Under the pieces are notes generated by a model. The model was not told where the DNA came from. It made no database searches and was given only the letters and a program-made list of their open reading frames with translations. From Bremerella sp. JC817 (GTDB taxonomy: Bacteria > Planctomycetota > Planctomycetia > Pirellulales > Pirellulaceae), in contig NZ_JBFEFG010000281.1 in NCBI RefSeq assembly GCF_040718835.1, forward strand, positions 620,001-684,000: 64,000 bases of DNA. The letters run 5' to 3'. Shown one piece after another: positions 35,315 through 43,834 of the stretch (the stretch's first letter is position 1; each line of letters begins with the position of its first letter). Made by a program: the position numbers and the translations under genes.

Positions 35315-37036
35315 TTGGCTGGAACCCTGGGAAATTTTGCGGACATTCTGATTCGACGCGGACTTGTTGGTCCTGACCAGCTGCGCGAGGCCGAAACCAT
35401 GGCCGATGCCCAGGGAATCTCGGTTCCTGAAGCATTGATCCGCTCGGGCTACGTCGCCTCGAACGATGTGATGCGTGCCGTCGCCGAAGAACATGGCCTC
35501 GACTTCATCGACCTGGACGAGGTCCGAATTCCGATGTCAGCCGTGGAAATGGTGCCGGAATCGGTCGCTCGTGAAAACGTCGTGATGCCAATGGCCGAAG
35601 ACGATGGCGCCCTGAAAGTCATCATTTCCGACCCGCTCGACCTCGGAACCATCGATAAACTTCGATTTATTTTGAATCGAAAGATCGAAATTGCCCTCGC
35701 TCCGCGTGAAAACATCACCGAAGCGATCAACCGCTATTACGGGCAGCAAGAAGGGGAATCTGCGGACTCGATGCTGCAGGAATTCACCGACACGGCGATC
35801 GACTTCACCGACACCATGGAACAAGACACCATGACGATGGCGGGGGAAGAGTCGATCGACGAAACCAGCGCCCCTGTGGTGCGTCTGGTCCAGTTGATGA
35901 TTAGCGAAGCGGTTCAGCTTCGTGCCTCGGACATCCATGTCGAGCCGTTTGAAGACCGCGTCCGCATCCGCTATCGCATCGACGGTCGTTTAATTGAGCG
36001 TGACAGCCCCCCCAGACGTATGCTGGGTGCCATCCTGTCCCGTCTCAAGATTCTGGGGGGTATCGACATCGCCGAACGTCGTCGCTGCCAGGACGGTCGT
36101 ATCAAGGCAGACGTCGGCACCAAGACGATCGACCTTCGCGTGAGCGTGATCCCGACCAACCATGGTCAGTCGATCGTCATGCGTATTCTGGATAAAGACA
36201 GCATCAAGGTGGGCATTCGCCAGCTTGGTCTGTCGGACGGCAACTTCATCAAGTTCAACAACCTGATCAAGCGTCCCAACGGCATTATCCTTGTGACCGG
36301 TCCAACCGGTTCGGGTAAGACCACCACGCTGTACGCTGCCCTGAACGAACTGAACCGCCCCGACACCAAGATCATCACTGCGGAAGACCCAGTCGAGTAC
36401 TACCTGCCAGGGATCAACCAGACCCAAACGCGGCATAGTATCGGGCTCGACTTTGCCAAGATTATCAAGGCAATGCTTCGTCAGGCCCCGAATATCATTC
36501 TCGTGGGTGAAATGCGCGATAGTGAAACAGCATCCATGGGGATCCAGGCCTCTCTGACTGGACACTTGGTTTTCAGTACACTACATACGAACGATGCGCC
36601 CGGTGCCATTACACGTTTGATCGACATGGGTGTTCCCTCGTATCTCGTTTCAAGTACAATTATTGGGGTGCTAGCCCAGCGTTTGGTGCGTGTGATTTGC
36701 GAGAAGTGCAAGGCACCGTTCAAGCCAAGCAAAGAGACTTTGCAGGCAGCCGGCATTACCCCAGAGATGGCCGAGAACGCGACCTTTATGAAGGGGCGTG
36801 GATGTGGCAACTGCCAGCGTAGTGGCTACAAGGGCCGCATGGGTATCTTTGAGTTAATGCAGATGAATTCACGACTTAGAGAGCTGGCGTTCCAAGGCGC
36901 ATCGACGCAGGACATCCGCAAAGCGGCAGTCGCTGGCGGCATGGAAACCTTGTTCGACGACGGCGTCCGCAAGGCCATGATGGGCAAGACCAGCCTGGAA
37001 GAAGTCTTCCGCGTGGCGAAGATCGTCGAGAAGTAA
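35315..37036 (+). CDS. pilB: PilB/GspE-type assembly ATPase (copy 1)
   Basis: 573 residues from a TTG preceded by GGAGG (35302-35306, spacing 8). An N-terminal MshEN-like domain (about 1-150) precedes the secretion ATPase: Walker A GPTGSGKTTTLYAAL, Asp box AEDPVEYYLPG, Walker B NIILVGEMRDSET, His box TGHLVFSTLHTND. The zinc tetracysteine is present (CEKCK, then GRGCGNCQRSGYKGR). The usual RQDPD before Walker B reads RQAPN here. It drives assembly of a type IV pilus or type II pseudopilus at the cytoplasmic face. First gene of the 35315-52260 run. Confidence 0.93.
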   Translation: MAGTLGNFADILIRRGLVGPDQLREAETMADAQGISVPEALIRSGYVASNDVMRAVAEEHGLDFIDLDEVRIPMSAVEMVPESVARENVVMPMAEDDGALKVIISDPLDLGTIDKLRFILNRKIEIALAPRENITEAINRYYGQQEGESADSMLQEFTDTAIDFTDTMEQDTMTMAGEESIDETSAPVVRLVQLMISEAVQLRASDIHVEPFEDRVRIRYRIDGRLIERDSPPRRMLGAILSRLKILGGIDIAERRRCQDGRIKADVGTKTIDLRVSVIPTNHGQSIVMRILDKDSIKVGIRQLGLSDGNFIKFNNLIKRPNGIILVTGPTGSGKTTTLYAALNELNRPDTKIITAEDPVEYYLPGINQTQTRHSIGLDFAKIIKAMLRQAPNIILVGEMRDSETASMGIQASLTGHLVFSTLHTNDAPGAITRLIDMGVPSYLVSSTIIGVLAQRLVRVICEKCKAPFKPSKETLQAAGITPEMAENATFMKGRGCGNCQRSGYKGRMGIFELMQMNSRLRELAFQGASTQDIRKAAVAGGMETLFDDGVRKAMMGKTSLEEVFRVAKIVEK

Positions 37037-37081
37037 ATTCTCGGCCCTTACCACCCCATTGGCGGAAAACAAAAGAGAACA

Positions 37082-37112
37082 AGCGTTTACGAGCTATCCC
37101 GCCGTAAACGCT
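37082..37112. other. 10-bp hairpin in the pilB-pilT gap
   Basis: AGCGTTTACG (37082-37091) pairs with CGTAAACGCT (37103-37112), loop 11 nt. The 350-nt gap 37037-37386 has no convincing gene; the hairpin may be a partial terminator or RNA-processing site that makes the second part of the operon separately regulated. Confidence 0.45.
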
Positions 37113-37386
37113 GAAATTAAACCGACTTATTTGAGTCCTTGGCGGCAGATAGCAACAATTCTGCCATACGGGACAGCTTTTCCATCGCTTTTCAACATTT
37201 ATTCATCAGCAGTTCAAGTTCCAGTCGGCAAACTGGAGTCTTTGGCGCGAACCAGCTCGGTCGAAGTCAAAGCCTTGTCCTCCAGACGACTGCGACGATT
37301 AGAGGCTGGATGTTCTTCGAGGGTCGGGCGTAAGCGCAAGGATGCCCCCTGAACGAGGACCGTCCAATTCGTCACAAAGGGAACAT

Positions 37387-38487
37387 ATGGCCACCATTCT
37401 GATCGACAAGTTGCTGCAAGCTGCCATCAAGCAAGGCGCGAGCGATATCCATATAACCGTGGGACAGCCCCCGGTGTTCCGCTTGCATGGCCGAATGCGT
37501 CAACTTGATACCAAGTCGCTCGAACCGGAAGACACCGTTTCGCTGATGAAGAGTATCACGCCAGAACGTTGCCAGCGGGAATTACAGGAAACGGGTGGTT
37601 CCGACTTTGGTTTCGCGTTCTCGGACCTGGCTCGCTTCCGTGTGTCGGTGTTCCGCCAACGCGGTAACATCTCGATGGTGCTGCGTCAGATTCCTAACGA
37701 CATGCTCACCCCCGATCAGCTGGGTCTGCCGGCGAAGGTGCTCGAGCTGTGTCACCGTCCGCGTGGCTTGTTCCTGGTGACGGGGCCAACCGGTTCGGGG
37801 AAAAGTACGACGCTCGCCAGTGTGATCAATCACCTCAACGAGACGATCGACCACCATATCATCACCATCGAAGACCCGATCGAATTTTATCACTACCACA
37901 AGAAGTCGACGGTCAACCAACGTGAAATTGGCGTCGACGTCCCCAGCTTCTCGGAAGCCATTCGTCGCGCACTTCGTCAGGACCCCGACGTGATCCTGGT
38001 GGGTGAAATGCGAGACTTGGAAACGATCGAGGCGGCCATTTCCGCGGCGGAAACGGGGCACGTGGTGTTTGGCACGTTGCATACCAACAGTGCGGCGAGC
38101 ACCGTCGACCGTATCATCGACGTGTTCCCGAGTGGTCAACAGGACCAGATTCGTACTCAGCTTGGTTCCGCCTTGCTGGGCGTGTTGGCCCAGACGCTCT
38201 GCCCAAAAATTGGGGGTGGTCGTGTGGCTGCTTACGAACTGCTGAACGTGACCTCAGGTATTTCCAACCTGATTCGCGAAAACAAAACATTCCGTATTCC
38301 ATCGATGATTCAGACCGGCTCGAAGCACGGGATGATCTTGATGGACGACTCTCTGTTCAATCACTGGCGAGCCGAACGCATCACCATGGAAGATGCCCTC
38401 GCCAAAGCCCAGAACCCGAACGACCTAGCCAAGCGTATCGCCGACGCGCGACGCGGCCTAGTCGAAGAACGTCCCGTCGTCGCTTAG
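37387..38487 (+). CDS. pilT: PilT-type retraction ATPase
   Basis: 366 residues from the ATG at 37387 (MATILIDKLLQAAIKQGASD), which matches the family N-terminus; an in-frame ATG 15 codons upstream is unlikely. Walker A GPTGSGKSTTLASVI, Asp box TIEDPIEFYHYHKKS, Walker B DVILVGEMRDLET, His box GHVVFGTLHTNSAASTVDRI, and the PilT C-terminal AIRLV-like region is replaced by related DALAKAQNPNDLAKRI. It lacks the PilB tetracysteine. PilT powers pilus retraction and twitching motility, pointing to a true type IV pilus function. Confidence 0.93.
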   Translation: MATILIDKLLQAAIKQGASDIHITVGQPPVFRLHGRMRQLDTKSLEPEDTVSLMKSITPERCQRELQETGGSDFGFAFSDLARFRVSVFRQRGNISMVLRQIPNDMLTPDQLGLPAKVLELCHRPRGLFLVTGPTGSGKSTTLASVINHLNETIDHHIITIEDPIEFYHYHKKSTVNQREIGVDVPSFSEAIRRALRQDPDVILVGEMRDLETIEAAISAAETGHVVFGTLHTNSAASTVDRIIDVFPSGQQDQIRTQLGSALLGVLAQTLCPKIGGGRVAAYELLNVTSGISNLIRENKTFRIPSMIQTGSKHGMILMDDSLFNHWRAERITMEDALAKAQNPNDLAKRIADARRGLVEERPVVA

Positions 38488-38548
38488 TCGACTTTCGGAC
38501 GACACCACCTTTTCCTGATTCCTTCCTGACGGACAACGAGACGACTTC

Positions 38549-40273
38549 ATGGCAGTTCGCCGACTTGGACAAATTCTGGTCGACCTTGGCTTCATCAGCG
38601 ACGAGCAGTTGGACCTGTTGCTGGAAGAACAAGAAGCTCAGGCGGAACACCAGCCGCTCGGCAAGATCGCCGAGGATATGAACCTGATCACCGACGATCA
38701 GCTGGCTCAGGCTTTGGCCGAACAGCTGCACATGCAGGTGATCAGCCTGGACGACGTCTCGATTGCCCCAGACCTGCTGCGTCGCATCACCGAACCGATG
38801 GCGCAGTTGTACAAGGTGATTCCGGTCTCTTACGAAGAAGACATGAATCGCCTGACCATCGCGACCTGCGAGCCACAGAACCTGTCGACCCAGGACGAAC
38901 TTCGTCAGTTTTTGGGTTACGACATCAAGATGGTGGTCGCGACCGAGCGGGACATTCAAAAGACGCTCGATCGATACTACTCAGAAGACTCCGAGAGCTT
39001 CGAGGGTCTTGTCCGTGACTTGGAAGGTGACAACGACCTCGCCAAGGCAGCCGCTGCTCTGGAAGGGGACGGCCCGATCGATATTACCGACGCTGAGGCC
39101 CTTGCCGATAGCGCCCCTGTTCGCAAGCTGCTGAACATGGTGCTGCTGATGGCGATTAAGGACCACGCGAGCGATATTCACTTCGAACCATTTGAAGAAG
39201 AGTTCCGCATCCGTATCAAAGCGGACGGCGTGCTCTTTGAAATGGTTCCTCCGCCACGCCACCTGGCGTTCGCGATTACGACTCGTATCAAGGTGATGGC
39301 GAACCTCGACATCGCCGAGCGTCGTTTGCCGCAGGACGGTCGTATTGAATTGACAGTGGGTGGTCATCCGGTCGACTTGCGCGTGAGCGTGTTGCCAACC
39401 ATGTTCGGTGAAAGCGTCGTGATGCGACTTCTCGACCGCAGCGTGGTCTCGCTGAACATCGAGAAGGTCGGCATGGGCGAAGACACACTCAAAGAGTTCC
39501 GCCAGGTGATGCACAAGCCGAACGGTATCGTCCTGGTGACCGGGCCGACCGGTTCCGGCAAGACGACAACCCTTTACTCGGCCCTCAGCGAACTGAACGT
39601 GATCACTGAAAAGCTGATCACCACTGAAGACCCGGTCGAATACGACATTGACGGCATCATCCAAATTCCGATCGATCCCGACCTGGGCAACACGTTTGCG
39701 AACTGTCTGCGGGCCATCCTGCGACAAGACCCCGACGTGATCCTGGTGGGTGAGATTCGAGACCTGGAAACGGGCGAAATCGCGATTCAAGCGTCGCTCA
39801 CGGGTCACTTGGTGTTCAGCACGCTGCACACCAACGACGCACCTTCCACCATCACGCGTTTGAAGGACATGGGCATTCCGACGTTTATGATCACCGCGAC
39901 GGTGGAAGCCATTTTGGCTCAGCGTCTGGTGCGTCGCGTTTGTAGCCAATGTCGCCAGGAACACGAACCATCCAAAGACGCGATCTTCCTTCTGAGCATG
40001 AAGGAAGAAGAGCTTGCCGGCCGTAAGTTCTTCAAAGGAACCGGCTGCGAGAACTGCAACGGTACCGGCTACAAAGGCCGTATCGGCATTTTTGAATTGA
40101 TGATCATGAACGACAACCTGCGGGAAATGATCATGCGAAATACCTCGACCGACGAACTGCGGGACGAAGCCAAGAAGTACGGCATGACTCCCCTTCGCGA
40201 TGCCGGCCTGGCGTTGGCGTTCGACGGCCTGACAACCCTGGACGAAATTCTTCGCGAAACGGTTGTCGACTAA
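38549..40273 (+). CDS. pilB: PilB/GspE-type assembly ATPase (copy 2)
   Basis: 574 residues. An N-terminal MshEN-like domain (LGQILVDLGFISDEQLDLLL onward) is followed by a canonical ATPase: Walker A GPTGSGKTTTLYSAL, Asp box TTEDPVEYDIDG, RQDPDVILVGEIRDLETGE, His box TGHLVFSTLHTND, tetracysteine CSQCRQEH with GCENCNGTGYKGR. Unlike copy 1 it keeps RQDPD. Starts 61 nt after pilT and precedes pilC. Two PilB-type motors suggest either two pseudopilus systems sharing one PilC or a heteromeric motor; the sequence does not decide. Confidence 0.93.
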   Translation: MAVRRLGQILVDLGFISDEQLDLLLEEQEAQAEHQPLGKIAEDMNLITDDQLAQALAEQLHMQVISLDDVSIAPDLLRRITEPMAQLYKVIPVSYEEDMNRLTIATCEPQNLSTQDELRQFLGYDIKMVVATERDIQKTLDRYYSEDSESFEGLVRDLEGDNDLAKAAAALEGDGPIDITDAEALADSAPVRKLLNMVLLMAIKDHASDIHFEPFEEEFRIRIKADGVLFEMVPPPRHLAFAITTRIKVMANLDIAERRLPQDGRIELTVGGHPVDLRVSVLPTMFGESVVMRLLDRSVVSLNIEKVGMGEDTLKEFRQVMHKPNGIVLVTGPTGSGKTTTLYSALSELNVITEKLITTEDPVEYDIDGIIQIPIDPDLGNTFANCLRAILRQDPDVILVGEIRDLETGEIAIQASLTGHLVFSTLHTNDAPSTITRLKDMGIPTFMITATVEAILAQRLVRRVCSQCRQEHEPSKDAIFLLSMKEEELAGRKFFKGTGCENCNGTGYKGRIGIFELMIMNDNLREMIMRNTSTDELRDEAKKYGMTPLRDAGLALAFDGLTTLDEILRETVVD

Positions 40274-40282
40274 ACCTTATCC

Positions 40283-40298
40283 TTTGCTGGCCAGCAAA
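40283..40298. repeat. 16-bp perfect palindrome between pilB2 and pilC
   Basis: TTTGCTGGCCAGCAAA lies 9 nt after the pilB2 stop, in a 72-nt gap. It could form a small hairpin (TTTGCT/AGCAAA with GGCC loop) or bind a dimeric protein. Confidence 0.5.
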
Positions 40299-40345
40299 CA
40301 CCGATCACCTATTTCGACCCACTTACGTAAGAGCCCGACGTAGCC

Positions 40346-41740
40346 ATGCCAACCTATCAATTTGAAGCGATGGACGCTCAAGGTCAGGAGATCCGCGACG
40401 TCATCGAGGCCCCAACCGAAGACGATGCCCAAGCTACTATCCGGCAGATGGGCTACTTCGTAACGCGTATCAACGAGAAGAAGTCTCGTGAAAAGACGGG
40501 TGCGAAGGGGAAAGGGAAACAACGCGGGATGGCCATCGGTGGCGTCAGCCATCGACAGTTGACCACCTTCACGCGGCAGTTGGCCATTCTGCAAAATGCC
40601 GGTCTGCCGATTCTGCGAAGCCTGAAGATTCTCGAACAACAAGCCAAGCCTGGCCGTTTGAAGAACAGCCTGATGGATGTCTGCGAAGACATCGAATCGG
40701 GTGCCGGCCTTTCGGAAGCAATGGGCAAATGTCCGAAGTGCTTCAACCGACTGTACGTGAATATGATCCGTGCTGGTGAAGCGGGCGGTGCGTTGGAAGT
40801 CATTCTCCTGCGTCTGGCCGACTTCATGGAACGTGACGCCGACCTGCGACGTAAGGTCCAGGGTGCCATGATCTATCCGTGCGTGGTGATCACGGTGGCG
40901 GTCGGTATTTTGACGTTCATCATGATCAAGATCGTGCCGACGTTCCGCCAGATCTTCGAGGACTTCGAGCTCGACTTGCCCGCCATGACCGAGTTGCTGA
41001 TCACCATCAGTAACGCTGTGGTCAACTACTGGTACTGCATCCCACTGATTCCGGTGGCGGTGTTCCTCTTCGTCAAGCTCTTAAGAAAATTCAAACATGG
41101 CCGCATGGGCTGGGACTTGTTCTTCTTGAACATTCCAATCTTCGGCGGCCTGGTCGAAAAGAACGTGTTGGCACGAACCACGCGTACATTGGGCACGCTT
41201 ATCTCCTCTGGGGTTCCCATTTTGGAATGCCTCAACATCGCTCGCGATACCAGCGGTAACGCCATGTTCGAGCGGATGTACAACAACGTGTCGGAATCGG
41301 TGAAAGAAGGTGAATCGATCTTCAAACCGATGGAAGAGAATTGCAGGGCTCCCTTCCACCCCGTCGCCTTGTTCCTGTGGGTTGTCTTTCCGGTGGCTCC
41401 CTTTGTTTCATTCTTCTTTATCCCGGCGATGCAGCCGTTTGCCTGGCAGGCGGTCGGTGTGGCGGGTGCCATCGGGGCAGGCTGGTACTTCCTGACGCTC
41501 AAGCGGCGAACGGTCGAACTGTTCGTGACGAACATGATCGACGTGGGGGAAGAAACGGGTGAACTCGACACCATGTTGTACAAGGTGGCCGACACCTACG
41601 ACGAAGACGTCAAGGTGCTCACCGAGTCGCTCACCAAGATTATGGAACCGCTGTTGATCGTGTTCCTCGGCCTTTCGGTCGGGTTCATCGTGATCGCGTT
41701 GTTCCTGCCGCTGGTCGACCTGATTCAGAACCTGAGTTAG
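40346..41740 (+). CDS. pilC: PilC/GspF-type inner-membrane platform protein with inserted membrane hairpin
   Basis: 464 residues; canonical PilC is about 400. First GspF domain: LTTFTRQLAILQNAGLPI and MIRAGEAGGALEVILLRLAD. Second: ARTTRTLGTLISSGVPILE and VTNMIDVGEETGELDTMLYK. Membrane segments lie at about 175-195, 225-245 and at the C-terminus (PLLIVFLGLSVGFIVIALF). Within the second GspF domain, between about residues 336 and 390 (nt about 41350-41515), there is an extra stretch with two hydrophobic segments that the family does not normally have. PilC couples the cytoplasmic ATPases to pilin extraction from the membrane. Confidence 0.92.
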   Translation: MPTYQFEAMDAQGQEIRDVIEAPTEDDAQATIRQMGYFVTRINEKKSREKTGAKGKGKQRGMAIGGVSHRQLTTFTRQLAILQNAGLPILRSLKILEQQAKPGRLKNSLMDVCEDIESGAGLSEAMGKCPKCFNRLYVNMIRAGEAGGALEVILLRLADFMERDADLRRKVQGAMIYPCVVITVAVGILTFIMIKIVPTFRQIFEDFELDLPAMTELLITISNAVVNYWYCIPLIPVAVFLFVKLLRKFKHGRMGWDLFFLNIPIFGGLVEKNVLARTTRTLGTLISSGVPILECLNIARDTSGNAMFERMYNNVSESVKEGESIFKPMEENCRAPFHPVALFLWVVFPVAPFVSFFFIPAMQPFAWQAVGVAGAIGAGWYFLTLKRRTVELFVTNMIDVGEETGELDTMLYKVADTYDEDVKVLTESLTKIMEPLLIVFLGLSVGFIVIALFLPLVDLIQNLS

Positions 41741-41904
41741 ACGCTCGCCAGCGACAACAGACGGCGTCCCGAGTTTCAGGGGTTTCGGAACGCTTTGCCT
41801 GGGAAACCAACATCTTGAAATCAATCCACCAGACCGGTGCATCCGAGTCTGCCCAATATCCAACACAAGGACGAAGCACCGCTTCGTCACAGGAAAGGTC
41901 TACC

Positions 41905-42834
41905 ATGACATCCCGACATCGCGCATGCCATCGTGGCTTTACCCTCGTCGAATTACTGGTGGTGATCACCATTATCGGAATTCTGGCGGGCCTGGCTCTG
42001 ATCGGCTTGCCGGGCGTAATCCGAAGCGTGCAGTCCGCGGCCATGCATGCCGAACTCGTCCAGATCGGCACAGCCATCGAAGAGTTTCAGAAGGAACGTG
42101 GCTCTTACCCTCCCGACGGCAACACCGTTGTTACCGCAGGGGCCGGTGCTCGAGCCGCTGCGTTTAACAGCTTTCTGAACAAGCGATTTCAACAACGTAA
42201 TGGTGGAGCAGACAATCCGAACTCCACGGCCCAAGCTCGTACTCGCCTGATGGCACTGGGTACCAGCCAAGGCATCGTGAATCCGAGCCCAACGGCGGGA
42301 ACTCCTTATCAGTTGGAAGACATCGATCCTTCGGAAGCTTGGGTCTTGATGATGATGGGCTTCAGCCCGGACGTTGAACTGCCACTCACTGGCGATGGCG
42401 ATCGTCAGCGTCGCTTCGAATTCGATACCACGCGACTGGTCGACGACGACGGCGATGGCTGGTGGTCTTACAAAGCCAAGTACAGCAACTCCCCTGTCGT
42501 TTACTTTAATTCCAATACCTACGTCAATGGGGCCGGTAGCGTAGCCTCTTTCACCGATCCTTCCGGTCTCGTGCAAGGTCAGGCTCGTCCTTACGGTCGT
42601 GTGAACTCGGCAGGTGCCTTTGAATGGGTCGCCCCGAACAAGTTCCAGCTGATCATGGCTGGCATCGACGACGACTTCGGCAGCTACGGCGGCGTGACGG
42701 AAATGAAGATCTATTCGTCCGGCATCGCCGATTCCACGGCTGCTCCGACCTCGGTCGATTACACCCCGGCCGACTTCGACAACATTACCGACTTCAGCCA
42801 GGGTGCCACCCTCGACGCCGACACCGAACTGTAA
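41905..42834 (+). CDS. Pseudopilin 1 (type II secretion/pilin N-terminal methylation)
   Basis: 309 residues from the ATG at 41905. Prepilin leader MTSRHRACHRG followed by FTLVELLVVITIIGILAGLA, with Glu at +5 of the mature protein; cleavage is after Gly. The conserved N-helix continues to AELVQIGTAIEEFQKERGSYPPDG, resembling the GspG class, then the protein is extended far beyond GspG (about 145 residues) with a Tyr/Asp/Asn-rich globular part. First of five consecutive pilin-type genes. Confidence 0.88.
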   Translation: MTSRHRACHRGFTLVELLVVITIIGILAGLALIGLPGVIRSVQSAAMHAELVQIGTAIEEFQKERGSYPPDGNTVVTAGAGARAAAFNSFLNKRFQQRNGGADNPNSTAQARTRLMALGTSQGIVNPSPTAGTPYQLEDIDPSEAWVLMMMGFSPDVELPLTGDGDRQRRFEFDTTRLVDDDGDGWWSYKAKYSNSPVVYFNSNTYVNGAGSVASFTDPSGLVQGQARPYGRVNSAGAFEWVAPNKFQLIMAGIDDDFGSYGGVTEMKIYSSGIADSTAAPTSVDYTPADFDNITDFSQGATLDADTEL

Positions 42835-42847
42835 CAGGGAGCGAATC

Positions 42848-43834
42848 ATGCCAAGTATGGCACGACAATTTGCGAATCGCCGGACTCGGCCTGCCTTCAC
42901 CCTGGTGGAGTTGCTGGTCGTGTTGGCGGTGCTCTCGATGATGGCCAGCCTGGTTTTGGTTGGCCTGGCGTCGGCCGCGGAACAAGCGAAAGCTGCCCGC
43001 ACGCGAAGTCAGATCCAGCGAATCCACGAACTGCTGATGACTCGGTGGGACGACTACAAGTACCGCCGCGTGGAAGCGAACAAAACGGGTAATATGCGGG
43101 TGCGTCAAGCGGCACGGCTCAACAAGATTCGTGAACTGATGCGAATCGAGATGCCGGATCGTAAGTCTGACGTCGCCGATGGACCTGTCTCGCTCGATAG
43201 CGTGCCTGGTTTGCAGTTCCGCTATCAACGTGTGGCGATGGCTCGCACAAACACCAGTACCTTCACAGCGGCGGACGCAGCATGGTCCTCTGCGAATGAG
43301 AACGCCGAGTGTTTGTACCTGATTCTGGAATCAATCCAGGATGGCGAAACCAACGGCCTCGACTTTTTCAAAGAGTCGGAAATCGGCGATACCGATGGCG
43401 ATGGTATGTTCGAGATCCTGGATGGTTGGGGGAACCCGATCATCTTCCTGCGGTGGCCCTTTGGTTACCCGATCATTGAACCAACCGGTGTTCGACGCGA
43501 CGCCCTTAGCAGTTTGAACGATCTTTCCGCTCCAGACCCGTTCGATCCGCTCGGAGTCTTGGGTGGCAAAACGACCGTGACGACAACGCCACTGGTTTAC
43601 GAACATCCGATCATTTTCCCGCTGATTTTCTCGGCAGGACCCGACGGGCTGTACAACATTCGTACCTCACCCTCGACGACCTACCAGGCGTCTTTGACAA
43701 CTCCGCCCAACAATCCTTACTTCGAGGACACCTCGTTCTCGCCAGCGACTCGGATGGGCATGATTCTGGATGACTCTGGCGACGAGCTCGATAACATCAC
43801 CAATCATCAGCTCGTGGTAGGAGGTAATGAGTAA
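42848..43834 (+). CDS. Pseudopilin 2 with Ala before the cleavage site
   Basis: 328 residues from the ATG at 42848. The leader ends RRTRPA and the helix begins FTLVELLVVLAVLSMMASLV with Glu at +5, but the -1 residue is Ala instead of the usual Gly. The mature part is about 310 residues with no recognised domain. Its stop overlaps the next start (TAATG) by 1 nt. Confidence 0.82.
   Translation: MPSMARQFANRRTRPAFTLVELLVVLAVLSMMASLVLVGLASAAEQAKAARTRSQIQRIHELLMTRWDDYKYRRVEANKTGNMRVRQAARLNKIRELMRIEMPDRKSDVADGPVSLDSVPGLQFRYQRVAMARTNTSTFTAADAAWSSANENAECLYLILESIQDGETNGLDFFKESEIGDTDGDGMFEILDGWGNPIIFLRWPFGYPIIEPTGVRRDALSSLNDLSAPDPFDPLGVLGGKTTVTTTPLVYEHPIIFPLIFSAGPDGLYNIRTSPSTTYQASLTTPPNNPYFEDTSFSPATRMGMILDDSGDELDNITNHQLVVGGNE

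Noticed and set aside
37059..37352. 97-residue open frame between pilB and pilT
   Set aside because: No ribosome binding site, Ser/Arg-rich translation without motif, and it contains the 37082-37112 hairpin. Treated as intergenic.
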